NCBI RefSeq assembly: GCF_013186535.1 | Contig: NZ_JABMCZ010000004.1 | Coordinates: forward strand, 62,001 to 126,000 | Length of the DNA stretch: 64,000 bases | Direction: 5' to 3' | From: Nocardia terpenica | Lineage (GTDB): Bacteria > Actinomycetota > Actinomycetes > Mycobacteriales > Mycobacteriaceae | Shown: positions 50,490 to 58,567 of the stretch, piece by piece | How the letters are laid out: each line of letters starts with the position of its first letter | How positions within the stretch are numbered: the first letter of the stretch is position 1 | Program-made: the position numbers and the translations under genes | The notes under the pieces: generated by a model | Databases searched by the model: none | What the model was told of the DNA's origin: nothing | Seen by the model: only the letters and a program-made list of their open reading frames with translations

Positions 50490-50892
50490 GATCAACTCCT
50501 CAATGAGAATCCCCTGGTCCCGCCGGGATTCGGCGGGCGCGAAGCGGGGGCCTGTATGCCTGATCTGCGCATGTGACAGTACAAGATTCAACCCCGTCGA
50601 CGAGGTGGGATGGACGGTGGAGAATAACTGCCCCATTGCCTCTTAACAGACTGGTCGGATGGTGACTGTGGCGATTCCACCACCATGTGGAGCGTTGGAA
50701 TCAAGATCGAAGCCGTTGGGCCCCTTGCTGTTTCCGTTTTTCGCTAGGTCTCGATCCTCGGCAACCCACGTGCTATCGTTTGGGTGTCAGTTCAAATGCA
50801 AGAACATCCGCGCGAACATTTGCAAACACTGACCAGTCGCTACTCGAGGGCGACGCGCGGATCTATGGAGATCACTGAGCAGGGAGGCAGTC
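50490..50892. other. Divergent gap holding promoter B
   Basis: No gene is supported here. The gap separates the minus-strand methyltransferase from the plus-strand DUF397 gene. Apart from promoter B (50772-50811) and its partly complementary flanks (GTCAG...AAATG and CATTTG...CTGAC, 50786-50832), nothing structured was seen. The methyltransferase leader would be about 275 nt long. Confidence 0.5.
50772..50811 (-). promoter_or_regulatory. Promoter B with 16-bp module site
   Basis: Read on the minus strand: TTGCAT (50796-50801), 18-bp spacer, GATAGC (50772-50777). The plus-strand site is ATGCAAGAACATCCGC (50796-50811), a match to RTGCAAGNACATCYGC. The -10 is weaker than in promoters A and C. 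It points toward the methyltransferase at 50489. Confidence 0.55.
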
Positions 50893-51126
50893 ATGAGCGA
50901 GTCGATGGCAAGTGGTGCTGAGCTCTTCTCGGGCGCGAAGTGGCGCAAGAGCACATTCAGCAATCCGAGCGGTAACTGTGTGGAGGTAGCCGATCTGGCG
51001 AACGGTCTGGTCGCTATGCGCAATTCACGCGACCCCGAGGGCGGTGTCCTCGTCTACACCCGTCCGGAGATCGATGCATTTCTGCGCGGCGCGAAGAGTG
51101 GGGAGTTCGACGATTTGGCGCGCTGA
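50893..51126 (+). CDS. DUF397 protein, second module
   Basis: A protein of 77 residues: AKWRKSTFSNPSGNCVEVAD, MRNSRDPEGGVLVYTRPEID and FLRGAKSGEFDDL are the family marks. GGGAGG lies before ATG 50893. Unlike the first module, it precedes the XRE gene (92 bp gap) and is not overlapping it. It probably binds or modulates that regulator. Confidence 0.92.
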   Translation: MSESMASGAELFSGAKWRKSTFSNPSGNCVEVADLANGLVAMRNSRDPEGGVLVYTRPEIDAFLRGAKSGEFDDLAR

Positions 51127-51218
51127 GCGGTAACATTGGCATTCGGCGCGGTGTGGTTCGCGACGAGAGCGGTTGTGGCCCTCACTGCCGGTGATCGTCG
51201 AGCATCGGAGTAGACCTC

Positions 51219-52127
51219 ATGATCGCAGAACCCGTCCGGATCGGCCGCGTGGAATCGCTTGTCGCGGAACGTGGTCCGACCGCGCTTCGGATCGCGGTCG
51301 GCGGCCAGCTCCGCAAACTACGAGAAGAACGCGGCATCACGCGTGAGGCCGCGGGTGAGCACATCCGCGGCTCTCACGCGAAGATCAGTCGCCTGGAGCT
51401 GGGCCGAACGGGCTTCAAGGAACGCGACATCCGGGATCTGTTGAGCCTCTACGGCATCGACGACCCGGACCAGCGCGAGCTGTTCCTCGATCTGGTCCGC
51501 AAGGCCAACCAGCCCGGGTGGTGGCACCGCTACAGCGACCTGCTGCCACCCTGGTTCGAGACCTATCTGGGCCTGGAGCATGCGGCGAAGGCCATTCGTA
51601 CCTTCGAGGGCCAGCTGGTCCCGGGCCTGCTCCAGACCGAGGAGTACGCCCGCGCGGTGGTCGCGCTCGGGCACGAGAATTCCGAGACGGCACGGCGTGT
51701 CGAGCTGCGGTGCAAGCGGCAGGAGATTCTGGAGCGCCGCGGCGGGCCGACACTGTGGGCGGTCATCGACGAGGCCGTGCTGCATCGGCCCATCGGCGGC
51801 CAGGATGTGCTGCGCGCGCAGCTGGCCCACCTGGTCGACATGTCGTCCAAGCCCAATGTGACGATTCAGATCCTGCCGTACGCGGCGGGCGGGCATGCGG
51901 CGGCGGGCAGTTCGTTCACCATGCTGCGCTTCGCCGAACCCGAACTCCCCGACATCGTCTATCTCGAGCAGCTGACCAGTGCGCTCTACCTGGACCGGCA
52001 GCAGGATCTCGAACTGTACCGGCAGGTCATGGACCGGCTGAGCGTGCAGGCCGAGCCGCCGGAGCGCTCGCGCAAGGTGCTCGACCAGGCGCTGGCCGAC
52101 GCCGAGCGGGGTGCCGAACGGGCCTGA
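51219..52127 (+). CDS. XRE-family regulator with DUF5753, second module
   Basis: A protein of 302 residues. HTH residues about 27-80 (GGQLRKLREERGITREAAGE, AKISRLELGR) precede DUF5753 (FEGQLVPGLLQTEEYARAVV, NVTIQILPYAAGGHAA). GGAG lies before ATG 51219. It is the best candidate to bind the shared site in promoters A, B and C that flank it on both sides. It resembles the first XRE protein only at family level. Confidence 0.92.
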   Translation: MIAEPVRIGRVESLVAERGPTALRIAVGGQLRKLREERGITREAAGEHIRGSHAKISRLELGRTGFKERDIRDLLSLYGIDDPDQRELFLDLVRKANQPGWWHRYSDLLPPWFETYLGLEHAAKAIRTFEGQLVPGLLQTEEYARAVVALGHENSETARRVELRCKRQEILERRGGPTLWAVIDEAVLHRPIGGQDVLRAQLAHLVDMSSKPNVTIQILPYAAGGHAAAGSSFTMLRFAEPELPDIVYLEQLTSALYLDRQQDLELYRQVMDRLSVQAEPPERSRKVLDQALADAERGAERA

Positions 52128-52146
52128 GCCCCGGCACAACCCGAGC

Positions 52147-52199
52147 CTCGACGCGGTAGGGGCCGCCGACCACTGGTCGGCGGCCCCTACCACGTCGAG
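52147..52199 (+). terminator. Long hairpin terminator after the second XRE gene
   Basis: An inverted repeat of about 26 bp per arm with one mismatch; the inner 18-bp arms (52155-52172/52174-52191, starting GGTAGGGGCCGCC) are perfect. It lies 20 bp after the XRE stop and also 68 bp beyond the end of the minus-strand small gene. Confidence 0.85.
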
Positions 52200-52266
52200 C
52201 CCTCGGACATACGTCGCGGCTGTGGGGAGCCGCGAATCATGACCCGTGACGCATCGCGCGGGACGA

Positions 52267-52518
52267 CTACTGCCGGATGCAGCTGGATGCGATGCGCCAG
52301 AATGCCTCTGGCTGCATCGTATGGAAGTCCCAATCGTTCACCATGGCGTGCGCCGTGGTGACGATGCGATCGATGTCGAAGTCGTCGCGGGTGGCCGCGC
52401 CGGTGGACTCGACCGCGTCGATCACGAAGCGAGTCGCGGTCTCCCGCGAGTAGATGTGTTGCTCGGTCCGGTTTCTGTCCATAATTCCGAGCCGGCCGAG
52501 GTCCATTGGCTGGTTCAT
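52267..52518 (-). CDS. Small protein of the second module, promoter C
   Basis: A protein of 83 residues (MNQPMDLGRLGIMDRNRTEQ...) that is acidic/polar and mostly helical, ending in AFWRIASSCIRQ. AGGGGCG precedes ATG 52518. No family recognised. Its promoter (C) is nearly identical to promoter A, with a leader of almost the same length (about 97 nt), so it is part of the same regulatory set as the 65-residue protein at 49.3 kb. Confidence 0.65.
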   Translation of the reverse strand: MNQPMDLGRLGIMDRNRTEQHIYSRETATRFVIDAVESTGAATRDDFDIDRIVTTAHAMVNDWDFHTMQPEAFWRIASSCIRQ

Positions 52519-52621
52519 TCGAACGCCCCTGACGCCAGGCCGCGAGCTATCCGATGGCTGAATAGGCCCCGGGTTCGCCCTACGGCTCCCTGGTAGTCCC
52601 CTGTATTGCCTTGCCAGAAAG

Positions 52622-52667
52622 AGTCTAGGTCTGCGTAAGGTGCAGGTGCAAGTACATCTGCAACCTC
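52622..52667 (-). promoter_or_regulatory. Promoter C with 16-bp module site
   Basis: Read on the minus strand: TTGCAC (52646-52651), 18-bp spacer, TAGACT (52622-52627). The site GTGCAAGTACATCTGC (plus strand, 52646-52661) matches RTGCAAGNACATCYGC and is framed by GGTGCAG/CTGCA-type arms. Alignment to promoter A is near-continuous over about 50 bp. Confidence 0.7.
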
Positions 52668-53312
52668 GAATATGCACTCGCAGAGCACTTTTCGGCTGCT
52701 GAAGGATAGCTATTCGGGTTGCATGATGCTGGACCAACCCAATAATCCCACCTGGTTGGTGCGCCGCCCGAGGACCCGTGCGAGATGAATAGCGGTAACC
52801 GCGGCGCAGATGCTTCCATTCGCGGCCGTCCGAGGTGGTCTCCCGCCCGGTTCCAGAAATTTGCGGACCCGTCGACCACTGTTTGTTGCCCCCTCCCCAC
52901 ACGGATGAACACCGGGGCGTGTCGCCACTCCCGGCGGCCCGTGTCCGGCCCAACGGGCCTTTGCCGGGCCCCGGATGCCCTCGTGCCGCCCGCCCCGGCC
53001 GCTCGATGACACCGGGCGTCTCGGTCTCACCGCCGCGTCCCTGCCGGGGCAACCGAGCGGGTCGCGGCGCCCTTCGAGAGCACCCCTGGCAACCCTGTCG
53101 ATATGGCCCGAATCGGTTGTCGGGCAACTGACGAGCACGCCCCACCTCACCGCCGACCGAGACCGAAATGACAACGGTTCGCGAAGGTATTTCCCGAAGA
53201 AAACCGAGCGCCACGAGAAGCTACCCAGGAATTACGACCGCTCACCAATGACCACTCCGCCGAGAACCCTGCCAGAAAGATAATCAGGGGTATTTCTGTT
53301 GCAGTACAAGAA
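52668..53312. other. Intergenic region with no supported gene
   Basis: Reading frames here are short or have improbable composition (proline- and arginine-rich shadows). I see no repeat array or strong hairpin until the dispersed hairpin at 53313. It may be remnant sequence: the next gene appears to have lost its 5' end. Confidence 0.4.
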
Positions 53313-53339
53313 GATCCCGGCCAAAAGCATGCCGGGATC
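53313..53339. repeat. Repeat locus 6: single hairpin module
   Basis: GATCCCGGC (53313-53321) and GCCGGGATC (53331-53339) are perfect 9-bp arms around CAAAAGCAT, the same module as loci 5 and 7. It ends 14 bp before the start of the truncated thioesterase-like gene. Confidence 0.75.
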
Positions 53340-53353
53340 AGGATGGGACCCGA

Positions 53354-54139
53354 ATGGAACTTGTTTCATTCGGCTGCGCTATTCTCCAGGGCAGGAACAA
53401 GATCGAACGGCGGTGGTCGTTCGGTGAGGTAGATCGGCACGGCGGCGGCGGTCTGGTCCCGGTGCGTCTGACGGTGGATCTCTTCAAACCCGCTCGGATG
53501 CGTCGGCTGGCGGTGACCACTCGGATAGTGCGGGAGGGCAATCGGATTCGGCTCGCCGAGGCCACGGTGATGCAGGACGACGCACCGGTGGCGCGGGCCG
53601 CGCTGGTATTCCTGCGGCCCGCCGAGCAGCCGCCGGGCGTCGTCTGGACCCGCGATCACGAACCGGTGCCGCCGGATCCGGGAATGGCCCGCCCGCCGGG
53701 CCACGTGCCGCTGTGGAGTAGCGATGCCTCCGGTAACTGGTCGGCGATTCCGTCGGGGCACGAGGATTCCAGCCGCAAGCGCACCTGGCAGCGGCCGCTC
53801 GACGTCCTCGCCGGGGAGACCGGATCGCCGTTCGTGCGGGCCGCGATGGTGGGCGAGCAGACCAGCATGGTGACGAACTGGTCGGACCTGGGGGTCGCGT
53901 TCATCAATACCGATCTGACGCTGGCGCTGGCCCGGATGCCGATCGGTCCCGATATCGGCGTGGAGGCCGATAATCACCTCGGCGGCAACGGAATCGCGGT
54001 CGGCTCCGCCACGCTGTTCGACCGGCACGGGGTCTTCGGGACCGGGCTGATCACCGCGGTGGCCAATGCGGGGCGTCGGATTACTGCGGGGCGCTTGGAC
54101 GAGGTTGTCGGTGTGGCGGGGCGGGGTTCGGTGTTCTGA
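53354..54139 (+). CDS. Thioesterase-family protein, apparently N-terminally truncated
   Basis: A protein of 261 residues. RLTVDLFKPARMRRLAVTTRIVREGNRI and LAEATVMQDDAPVARAALVFL correspond to the middle of the first hotdog domain of TesB-like acyl-CoA thioesterases, and DNHLGGNGIAVGSATLFDRHG to the end of the second. The usual first 40-50 residues (with a GPW...HGGPPAALL segment) are missing; instead the chain begins MELVSFGCAILQGRNK with no clear ribosome site. The dispersed hairpin (locus 6) ends 14 bp upstream. It is either a 5'-truncated pseudogene or a shortened protein. The gene is convergent with the APH-like gene. Confidence 0.6.
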   Translation: MELVSFGCAILQGRNKIERRWSFGEVDRHGGGGLVPVRLTVDLFKPARMRRLAVTTRIVREGNRIRLAEATVMQDDAPVARAALVFLRPAEQPPGVVWTRDHEPVPPDPGMARPPGHVPLWSSDASGNWSAIPSGHEDSSRKRTWQRPLDVLAGETGSPFVRAAMVGEQTSMVTNWSDLGVAFINTDLTLALARMPIGPDIGVEADNHLGGNGIAVGSATLFDRHGVFGTGLITAVANAGRRITAGRLDEVVGVAGRGSVF

Positions 54140-54148
54140 GGCGTGCGC

Positions 54149-54988
54149 TTATACGGTGCGGCGGTAGTCCGCCCAGCGGCGGGCCGCGTCGCGGAGGCTG
54201 CGGGTCCAGATGTTGGGGCGGCGGGCGGCGGTGGCGGTCCACTCGGCGGCCAGGGCGGTTGCGAATACGCGGAGGTCGCGGGGGGTGGCGGCGTGCCAGG
54301 CGGGGACTCGGGCGGCCCAGTGTTCGGCCTCGACCGGATGCTGCCCAGCAAAGATCAGCCAGACGATCCAGCAGCCGGGATCGATCCAGGGGGCGCCGCG
54401 GGTCGCCCACGGCCAGTCGACGAGCCGGGCCGCGCCGGACTCGGCGATCAGCACATTGCTGTAGTTCCAGTCGGTGTGCAGCAGCGCGCCGCCGGCCAGC
54501 AGAGCCCGCTCGGCGGGATCGGAAAGGTATGCGCCCCAGCGGCGTTCGGCATCCTTGAGCTCGAGCTCCGGCGGACAGGGCAGCCGACCCAGGTCGGCCA
54601 TGGCCGCGGCCGTCGCGATCAGATCGGCGTCGATCCGGTAGTCCGCGAAATGTCCTGCGATATAATCGAATCCGAGCAGATCCCAGCCGTCCGAGGCGAT
54701 CTGCCAGCGCACCCCGGGCCCGATCGGCACCACGTAGGGGCCCAGGGCGGCCTCGCGATGCTGGGTCCACACCTCGGGATCGTCGGTGCGCATCCCCTTG
54801 ATGAACGTCGGGCCGTCGCCGGTGTCGACCACGGCCGCAAGGTGACTGCTGAATCCGGCGATGACGGACTCGGCATGTCGGATCGGGCCGGTGACCGATT
54901 CGACCGCCGCGCGCGTGGCGGGCGGCAGTTGCTCCCAGCTGCGACGCTCCGAGGAGGTCTGCGCCCGATCGACTGTCACTCCGAACAT
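54149..54988 (-). CDS. Aminoglycoside phosphotransferase-fold kinase
   Basis: A protein of 279 residues. The kinase catalytic loop is LLHTDWNYSNVLI (H-x-D-x4-N) and the metal-binding Asp is in RLVDWPWATRG. The N-lobe has FIKGMRT as a possible ATP-lysine strand. Such proteins phosphorylate small molecules; many are not resistance enzymes, and no drug substrate should be assumed. ATG 54988 has no strong ribosome site. Confidence 0.82.
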   Translation of the reverse strand: MFGVTVDRAQTSSERRSWEQLPPATRAAVESVTGPIRHAESVIAGFSSHLAAVVDTGDGPTFIKGMRTDDPEVWTQHREAALGPYVVPIGPGVRWQIASDGWDLLGFDYIAGHFADYRIDADLIATAAAMADLGRLPCPPELELKDAERRWGAYLSDPAERALLAGGALLHTDWNYSNVLIAESGAARLVDWPWATRGAPWIDPGCWIVWLIFAGQHPVEAEHWAARVPAWHAATPRDLRVFATALAAEWTATAARRPNIWTRSLRDAARRWADYRRTV

Positions 54989-55249
54989 CTACCGCGAATC
55001 AGGGGCCCGGGCAAGCATGACCGGAGCATCGCCGCCGGTTTGTTTCCTGTGTGCGTGCACCTGCGCGTACAGGGTGCGTGAAGGTTGCCGGACGCGATCT
55101 CGAGCGAGCGATAGCAACCGATTGGCAAACTCGATGGGGGAGTTGATGATCGAGCGGCCGCTATTTCGGTACGGCGCCGTGAAGATCCGGGGCGGCCGTG
55201 CCACAATGGGAAGGAGGAACTGGAATCCCCTGGTAGGGAGGCTCTGGTT

Positions 55250-55639
55250 ATGCCTGCAATCGCCGTTCTGCACCGCCGGACGTATCCGGTGGCACGGGAC
55301 GCACCCGGCGACCCGCCGACAGCGGACCGGCATCCGCACCACGCCGTGGTGCGAGTCGAGGGTGAGCTGGACGCGGCGGTTGTCGGAGAGTTCCGCAAGG
55401 CCCTCGATCAGGCCCTCACCCCCGGTTCCCGCGCGGTAATCCTGGACTTCGGGACGGCGCGGTTCCTGAGCATCGAGGCGGCACACGATCTGGTCGAGGC
55501 CAAACGTCACGCCGCGGTGCTGGGGGTCGATCTCCGGATCGTCGCGGGCCGCCGGGAAGTGGAGCGAGTGCTGGAAGTGACGGGCGCGCGGCCACTGTTC
55601 CGCTACTATCCCTCGGTGCAGACCGCCCTGCGGGCCTGA
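55250..55639 (+). CDS. STAS-domain anti-sigma factor antagonist
   Basis: A protein of 129 residues. After a 30-residue leader the STAS fold follows: HAVVRVEGELDAAVVGEFRKA, AVILDFGTARFLSIEAAHDL (the serine in the SIEA region is at the phosphorylation position) and AAVLGVDLRIVAG. Like RsbV/SpoIIAA it would bind the anti-sigma kinase when unphosphorylated. AGGGAGG precedes ATG 55250. It lies upstream of the anti-sigma and sigma genes. Confidence 0.88.
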   Translation: MPAIAVLHRRTYPVARDAPGDPPTADRHPHHAVVRVEGELDAAVVGEFRKALDQALTPGSRAVILDFGTARFLSIEAAHDLVEAKRHAAVLGVDLRIVAGRREVERVLEVTGARPLFRYYPSVQTALRA

Positions 55640-55809
55640 TCACCGGCCCGAATCGTACCGGGCACATTTTCGAAACGGTCTATTGCTCCCCATGTTTCGC
55701 GATTCCGAGGCCGGGTAAGCGGCCACGGACGACGCGACCGGTCGGAGAGGTGGCGGTGTCGCGCGCCGCTCGCGGGCGGTCGCGGCCGGATGAGGAGAGG
55801 GACGTGACG

Positions 55810-56241
55810 ATGAGCGAATGGGTGTCGAGGTCGTACGCGCGAACTTCGACCGTCGGCATCCGGGTGCCCGCCGATCTGGGGCAGCTCACCATGCTGCGCG
55901 CGCTCGCCGAAACCGTCGCGCTGATCGCGGATTTCGCCCTCGACGAGGTCACCGACATCCGGGTCGCACTGGACGAGGTCAGCACCGCCCTGATCGCCGC
56001 CGCCGTGCCCGAGTCGGTGCTCGACTGCGAGTTCGGTATCGACGGGGACCGAATGACGGTGCGGGTCAACGTGCTCGCCGAGATCGACGACCCGCTCGAC
56101 GAGAACGGCTTCGGCTGGCACGTGGTGCGCACCATCACCGACGGCATCAGCTCCCACACCGAGCCCTTCGACGGCCTACGCGGCGGTTACCCCACGATCG
56201 TCGAATTCGGCCGTGCCCGAGGTGACATCGATGGCGGATGA
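55810..56241 (+). CDS. Anti-sigma factor, RsbW/UsfX-like
   Basis: A protein of 143 residues with the fold of a histidine-kinase-type ATPase: VRTSTVGIRVPADLGQL-like entry, DIRVALDEVSTALIAAAVP (N box) and NGFGWHVVRTITDGI (glycine box). The N-box asparagine that holds Mg-ATP in RsbW is not evident (DEVSTAL), so kinase activity may be altered. GGAGAGGG is 8 nt before ATG 55810. Its end overlaps the sigma gene start by 11 bp, as expected of a sigma/anti-sigma pair. Confidence 0.82.
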   Translation: MSEWVSRSYARTSTVGIRVPADLGQLTMLRALAETVALIADFALDEVTDIRVALDEVSTALIAAAVPESVLDCEFGIDGDRMTVRVNVLAEIDDPLDENGFGWHVVRTITDGISSHTEPFDGLRGGYPTIVEFGRARGDIDGG

Positions 56242-57025
56242 CCGCGGACAGCGCCGGTCCGCCCGCGACAGCTACGACGATATCGAGACGGTCTTCGCCG
56301 AGCTGGCCGCGCTCGGCCCCACCGACCCACGGCGAGAAGCGGTGCGGGAGAAGGTGATCGCGCTGTGCATGCCGCTGGCCGACCACATCGCCCGCAGATT
56401 CTCCGGCCGCGGCGAGGGCTTCGAGGACCTGCGGCAGGTGGCGCGGGTGGGCCTGGTGCAGGCGGTGGACCGGTTCGATGTGACGCGGGGCTGCACGTTC
56501 CTGTCCTTCGCCGTGCCCACCATCATGGGCGAGGTGCGCAGGCACTTCCGCGACAACACCTGGGCGGTGCGAGTCCCGCGGCGCACCAAGGAGATTCAGA
56601 TCTCGCTGGGCGCCGTCGTCGAAACCCTCACGCAGCGGCTGGGCCGGATGCCCAAGGCCAGCGAGATCGCCGCCGAGCTCGGCGTGGACCTGGTGGAGGT
56701 CACCCACGCGCTCATCGCCGGCAACGCCTACCAGATGTCGTCGCTGGACGCGGTCACCGCCGACGACGGCGAGAACACCCCGCTGTCGCTGATGGAGGTG
56801 CTGGGCGCCGACGAACCCCGCTACGCCCTGGTCGAGGAGTTCCTGGCGGTGAAGCCGCTCATCGCCGAGCTGCCCGAGCGCGAGCGCACTGTGCTGCTCA
56901 TGCGCTTCTTCGAGGCGCGGACCCAATCCCAGATCGCCGCGGCGCTGGGCATCTCGCAGATGCAAGTCTCCCGCATCCTGTCCAGGACGCTGAGCTGGCT
57001 ACGCGCGGAGGCGCTGCGGGAGTGA
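56231..57025 (+). CDS. sigF: Stress sigma factor, SigF/SigB family
   Basis: A protein of 264 residues with regions 2 to 4 of a group 3 sigma factor: region 2 GFEDLRQVARVGLVQAVDRF and FLSFAVPTIMGEVRRHFRDN, region 3 RLGRMPKASEIAAELGVD, region 4 LPERERTVLLMRFFEARTQS with HTH QIAAALGISQMQVSRILSRT. This matches mycobacterial SigF. ATG 56231 (GAGGTGA upstream) overlaps the anti-sigma gene. The STAS, anti-sigma and sigma genes make a partner-switching module for general or envelope stress. Confidence 0.93.
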   Translation: MADDRGQRRSARDSYDDIETVFAELAALGPTDPRREAVREKVIALCMPLADHIARRFSGRGEGFEDLRQVARVGLVQAVDRFDVTRGCTFLSFAVPTIMGEVRRHFRDNTWAVRVPRRTKEIQISLGAVVETLTQRLGRMPKASEIAAELGVDLVEVTHALIAGNAYQMSSLDAVTADDGENTPLSLMEVLGADEPRYALVEEFLAVKPLIAELPERERTVLLMRFFEARTQSQIAAALGISQMQVSRILSRTLSWLRAEALRE

Positions 57026-57040
57026 GGTTTTCACCGAATG

Positions 57041-58066
57041 TCAGCCGTGGCGCAGCAGTGCCCCGACACCGTCGGCGGGCAGGCACCGGCGGTCGGTGGG
57101 GACGACATCGGCGCGGCTCGCCAGCGCGGCCAGCGGAAGGGCCTCGTCGGCGCGGCGCAGCCAGGTGTGGCCCAGGGCGATGTCCTGCGGGGCCACCTGG
57201 GTCGGATCCGCGCCCACCCGGACCTTCTGGTCGGTCAGTCGTTCCGGATCGACGAGCAGGACGTCGGCATCGGCGGCGCGCAGGGCGGCGGTGGTAGCGG
57301 CCAGGCCCTGCACCGCGAGCGCGGGCGAGCGCCGCAATTCCTGGGCGAAGCAGTCCACCACCGCGCGGCGGCGCAGTTCGGCCTCTTCCCGGAGGATGCG
57401 GCGGACGTCGACATCGATCGTGCGCCGGTCGGAATCCGATGCGCGCGTGACGGTTTCGAGTGCTACGATGCGGCGGCCGCGCGGCGCCAGGGCGTCGGTG
57501 AGGGCGCCACGCTCGGCCACCGCACCGCCCACCAGCACCAGCGTCGCCCCGGCGCGATCGGCCAGCCGGGTCGCCTCCGCCGCGACGGCGGCGATCGAGT
57601 GCGATACCGACTCCCCGGTGTGCCGCCGGAGCTCTCGCCACGGTCGGTCGCCGATCCGCTCACCCCGGCCGTTCACCGCGACCAGATCGGCGCCGTCCCG
57701 GTCGATCAGGACGATCACGTAGGGGGTGCGCGGCTGCCGCAGCCCGAGCAGCGGAATCAGGTACGGCAGCGCGGAAAGCCGCAGGATCTGGCGCCGGGGT
57801 GGGGTCGGCAGCGCCTCGGTGAGCAGCACACCGTCGCGGGCGGCGATGACCGCGCACCCGACCGGACCCGGCGCCAGGCCCGCCAGCGCGCCGTCGACGG
57901 CGGCGACAAGCGGTGGGGGAGCGCCCTTTTCGGTCAAAATGCCGTGAACTGCCCGGCGCTGTAGCCGGTGCCGGGGCGCCGCGTCCCCGGTGGCCGCGCT
58001 GTCGATGTAGACCGACGCGAAGGGGCCTTCGTGGTCGGCCAGCTCCCGCAGACTCGAAGTGACCAC
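57041..58066 (-). CDS. Rv2629-like protein (bacterial eRF1-like family, baeRF2)
   Basis: A protein of 341 residues. FASVYIDSAATGDAAPRHRL, the PYVIVLIDRDGADLVAVNG strand pair and DVLLVDPERLTDQKVRVG resemble the Rv2629/baeRF2 family, a hypoxia/stress-induced protein of M. tuberculosis related to the release-factor domain. It may act on stalled ribosomes or bind nucleotides; this is not shown. GTG 58066 follows TACGCC by 6 nt. It is convergent with sigF (15 bp between stops). Confidence 0.78.
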   Translation of the reverse strand: MVTSSLRELADHEGPFASVYIDSAATGDAAPRHRLQRRAVHGILTEKGAPPPLVAAVDGALAGLAPGPVGCAVIAARDGVLLTEALPTPPRRQILRLSALPYLIPLLGLRQPRTPYVIVLIDRDGADLVAVNGRGERIGDRPWRELRRHTGESVSHSIAAVAAEATRLADRAGATLVLVGGAVAERGALTDALAPRGRRIVALETVTRASDSDRRTIDVDVRRILREEAELRRRAVVDCFAQELRRSPALAVQGLAATTAALRAADADVLLVDPERLTDQKVRVGADPTQVAPQDIALGHTWLRRADEALPLAALASRADVVPTDRRCLPADGVGALLRHG

Positions 58067-58567
58067 ATCGATGGCGTACCCCGCGTGCGCACCCGCAATC
58101 CTCGGTGTCGACCGGTGTTTACCGCCCGATCACGCCGGAACCGGACACGGTCCGGAATAGCGGTGAATTGTGTTCGTTCCCAAGCGAATCCGCGATAATG
58201 CTATGACAACGCTCAGATCTGTCCGGTGGGCGCGCCGCCGTGGGCGATCGGCTCTAGGGTGTGTGCATGCAGCGCGGCCCGCGTTGCCGGTGACCACCGA
58301 CGTTCTCCGCTACTCCTCCCATCGTGCGCCCGCCGGGGCCGGACAACCCGCCAACTGTCATCACCCGGTGAGCGTATGCCGCCCCCGCGAGTCCGTGGCG
58401 GGCAGGAACCCGAGACCCCTCCTGCCCCGCCCCCAACTCGGCTCCCGGCGGCGGCGCGCCCACCGGACGGAACCTGTCACCGTCCGGTGGGCGCCATCTC
58501 TTCCCGGTGCCCTCGGTCTCTCCCCGGTGCGCCGATCTGGGAGTCGGGATTCCGGCTCGCGCGCAGG
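58067..58567. other. Intergenic region with a terminator, no supported gene
   Basis: The 501-bp stretch between the start of the Rv2629-like gene and the end of the PucR-like gene has no convincing coding sequence. It holds a hairpin at 58456-58494, and a promoter-like TAGGGT (58255-58260) 6 nt before an 8-codon ATG frame that I do not accept as a gene. Confidence 0.5.
58456..58494 (-). terminator. Hairpin downstream of the PucR-like gene
   Basis: GCGCCCACCGGACGG (58456-58470) and its exact complement (58480-58494) form a 15-bp stem with a 9-nt loop, 74 bp after the PucR-like stop on the minus strand. It could end that transcript. Confidence 0.7.

Noticed and set aside
52625..52912. 95-codon minus-strand frame upstream of promoter C
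   Set aside because: It would run through promoter C itself, has no ribosome site and no recognisable fold.
58255..58293. TAGGGT followed 6 nt later by an 8-codon frame (MQRGPRCR), possible leader peptide
   Set aside because: The only downstream frame runs into the antisense of the PucR-like gene and has shadow composition, so nothing would be controlled by it.
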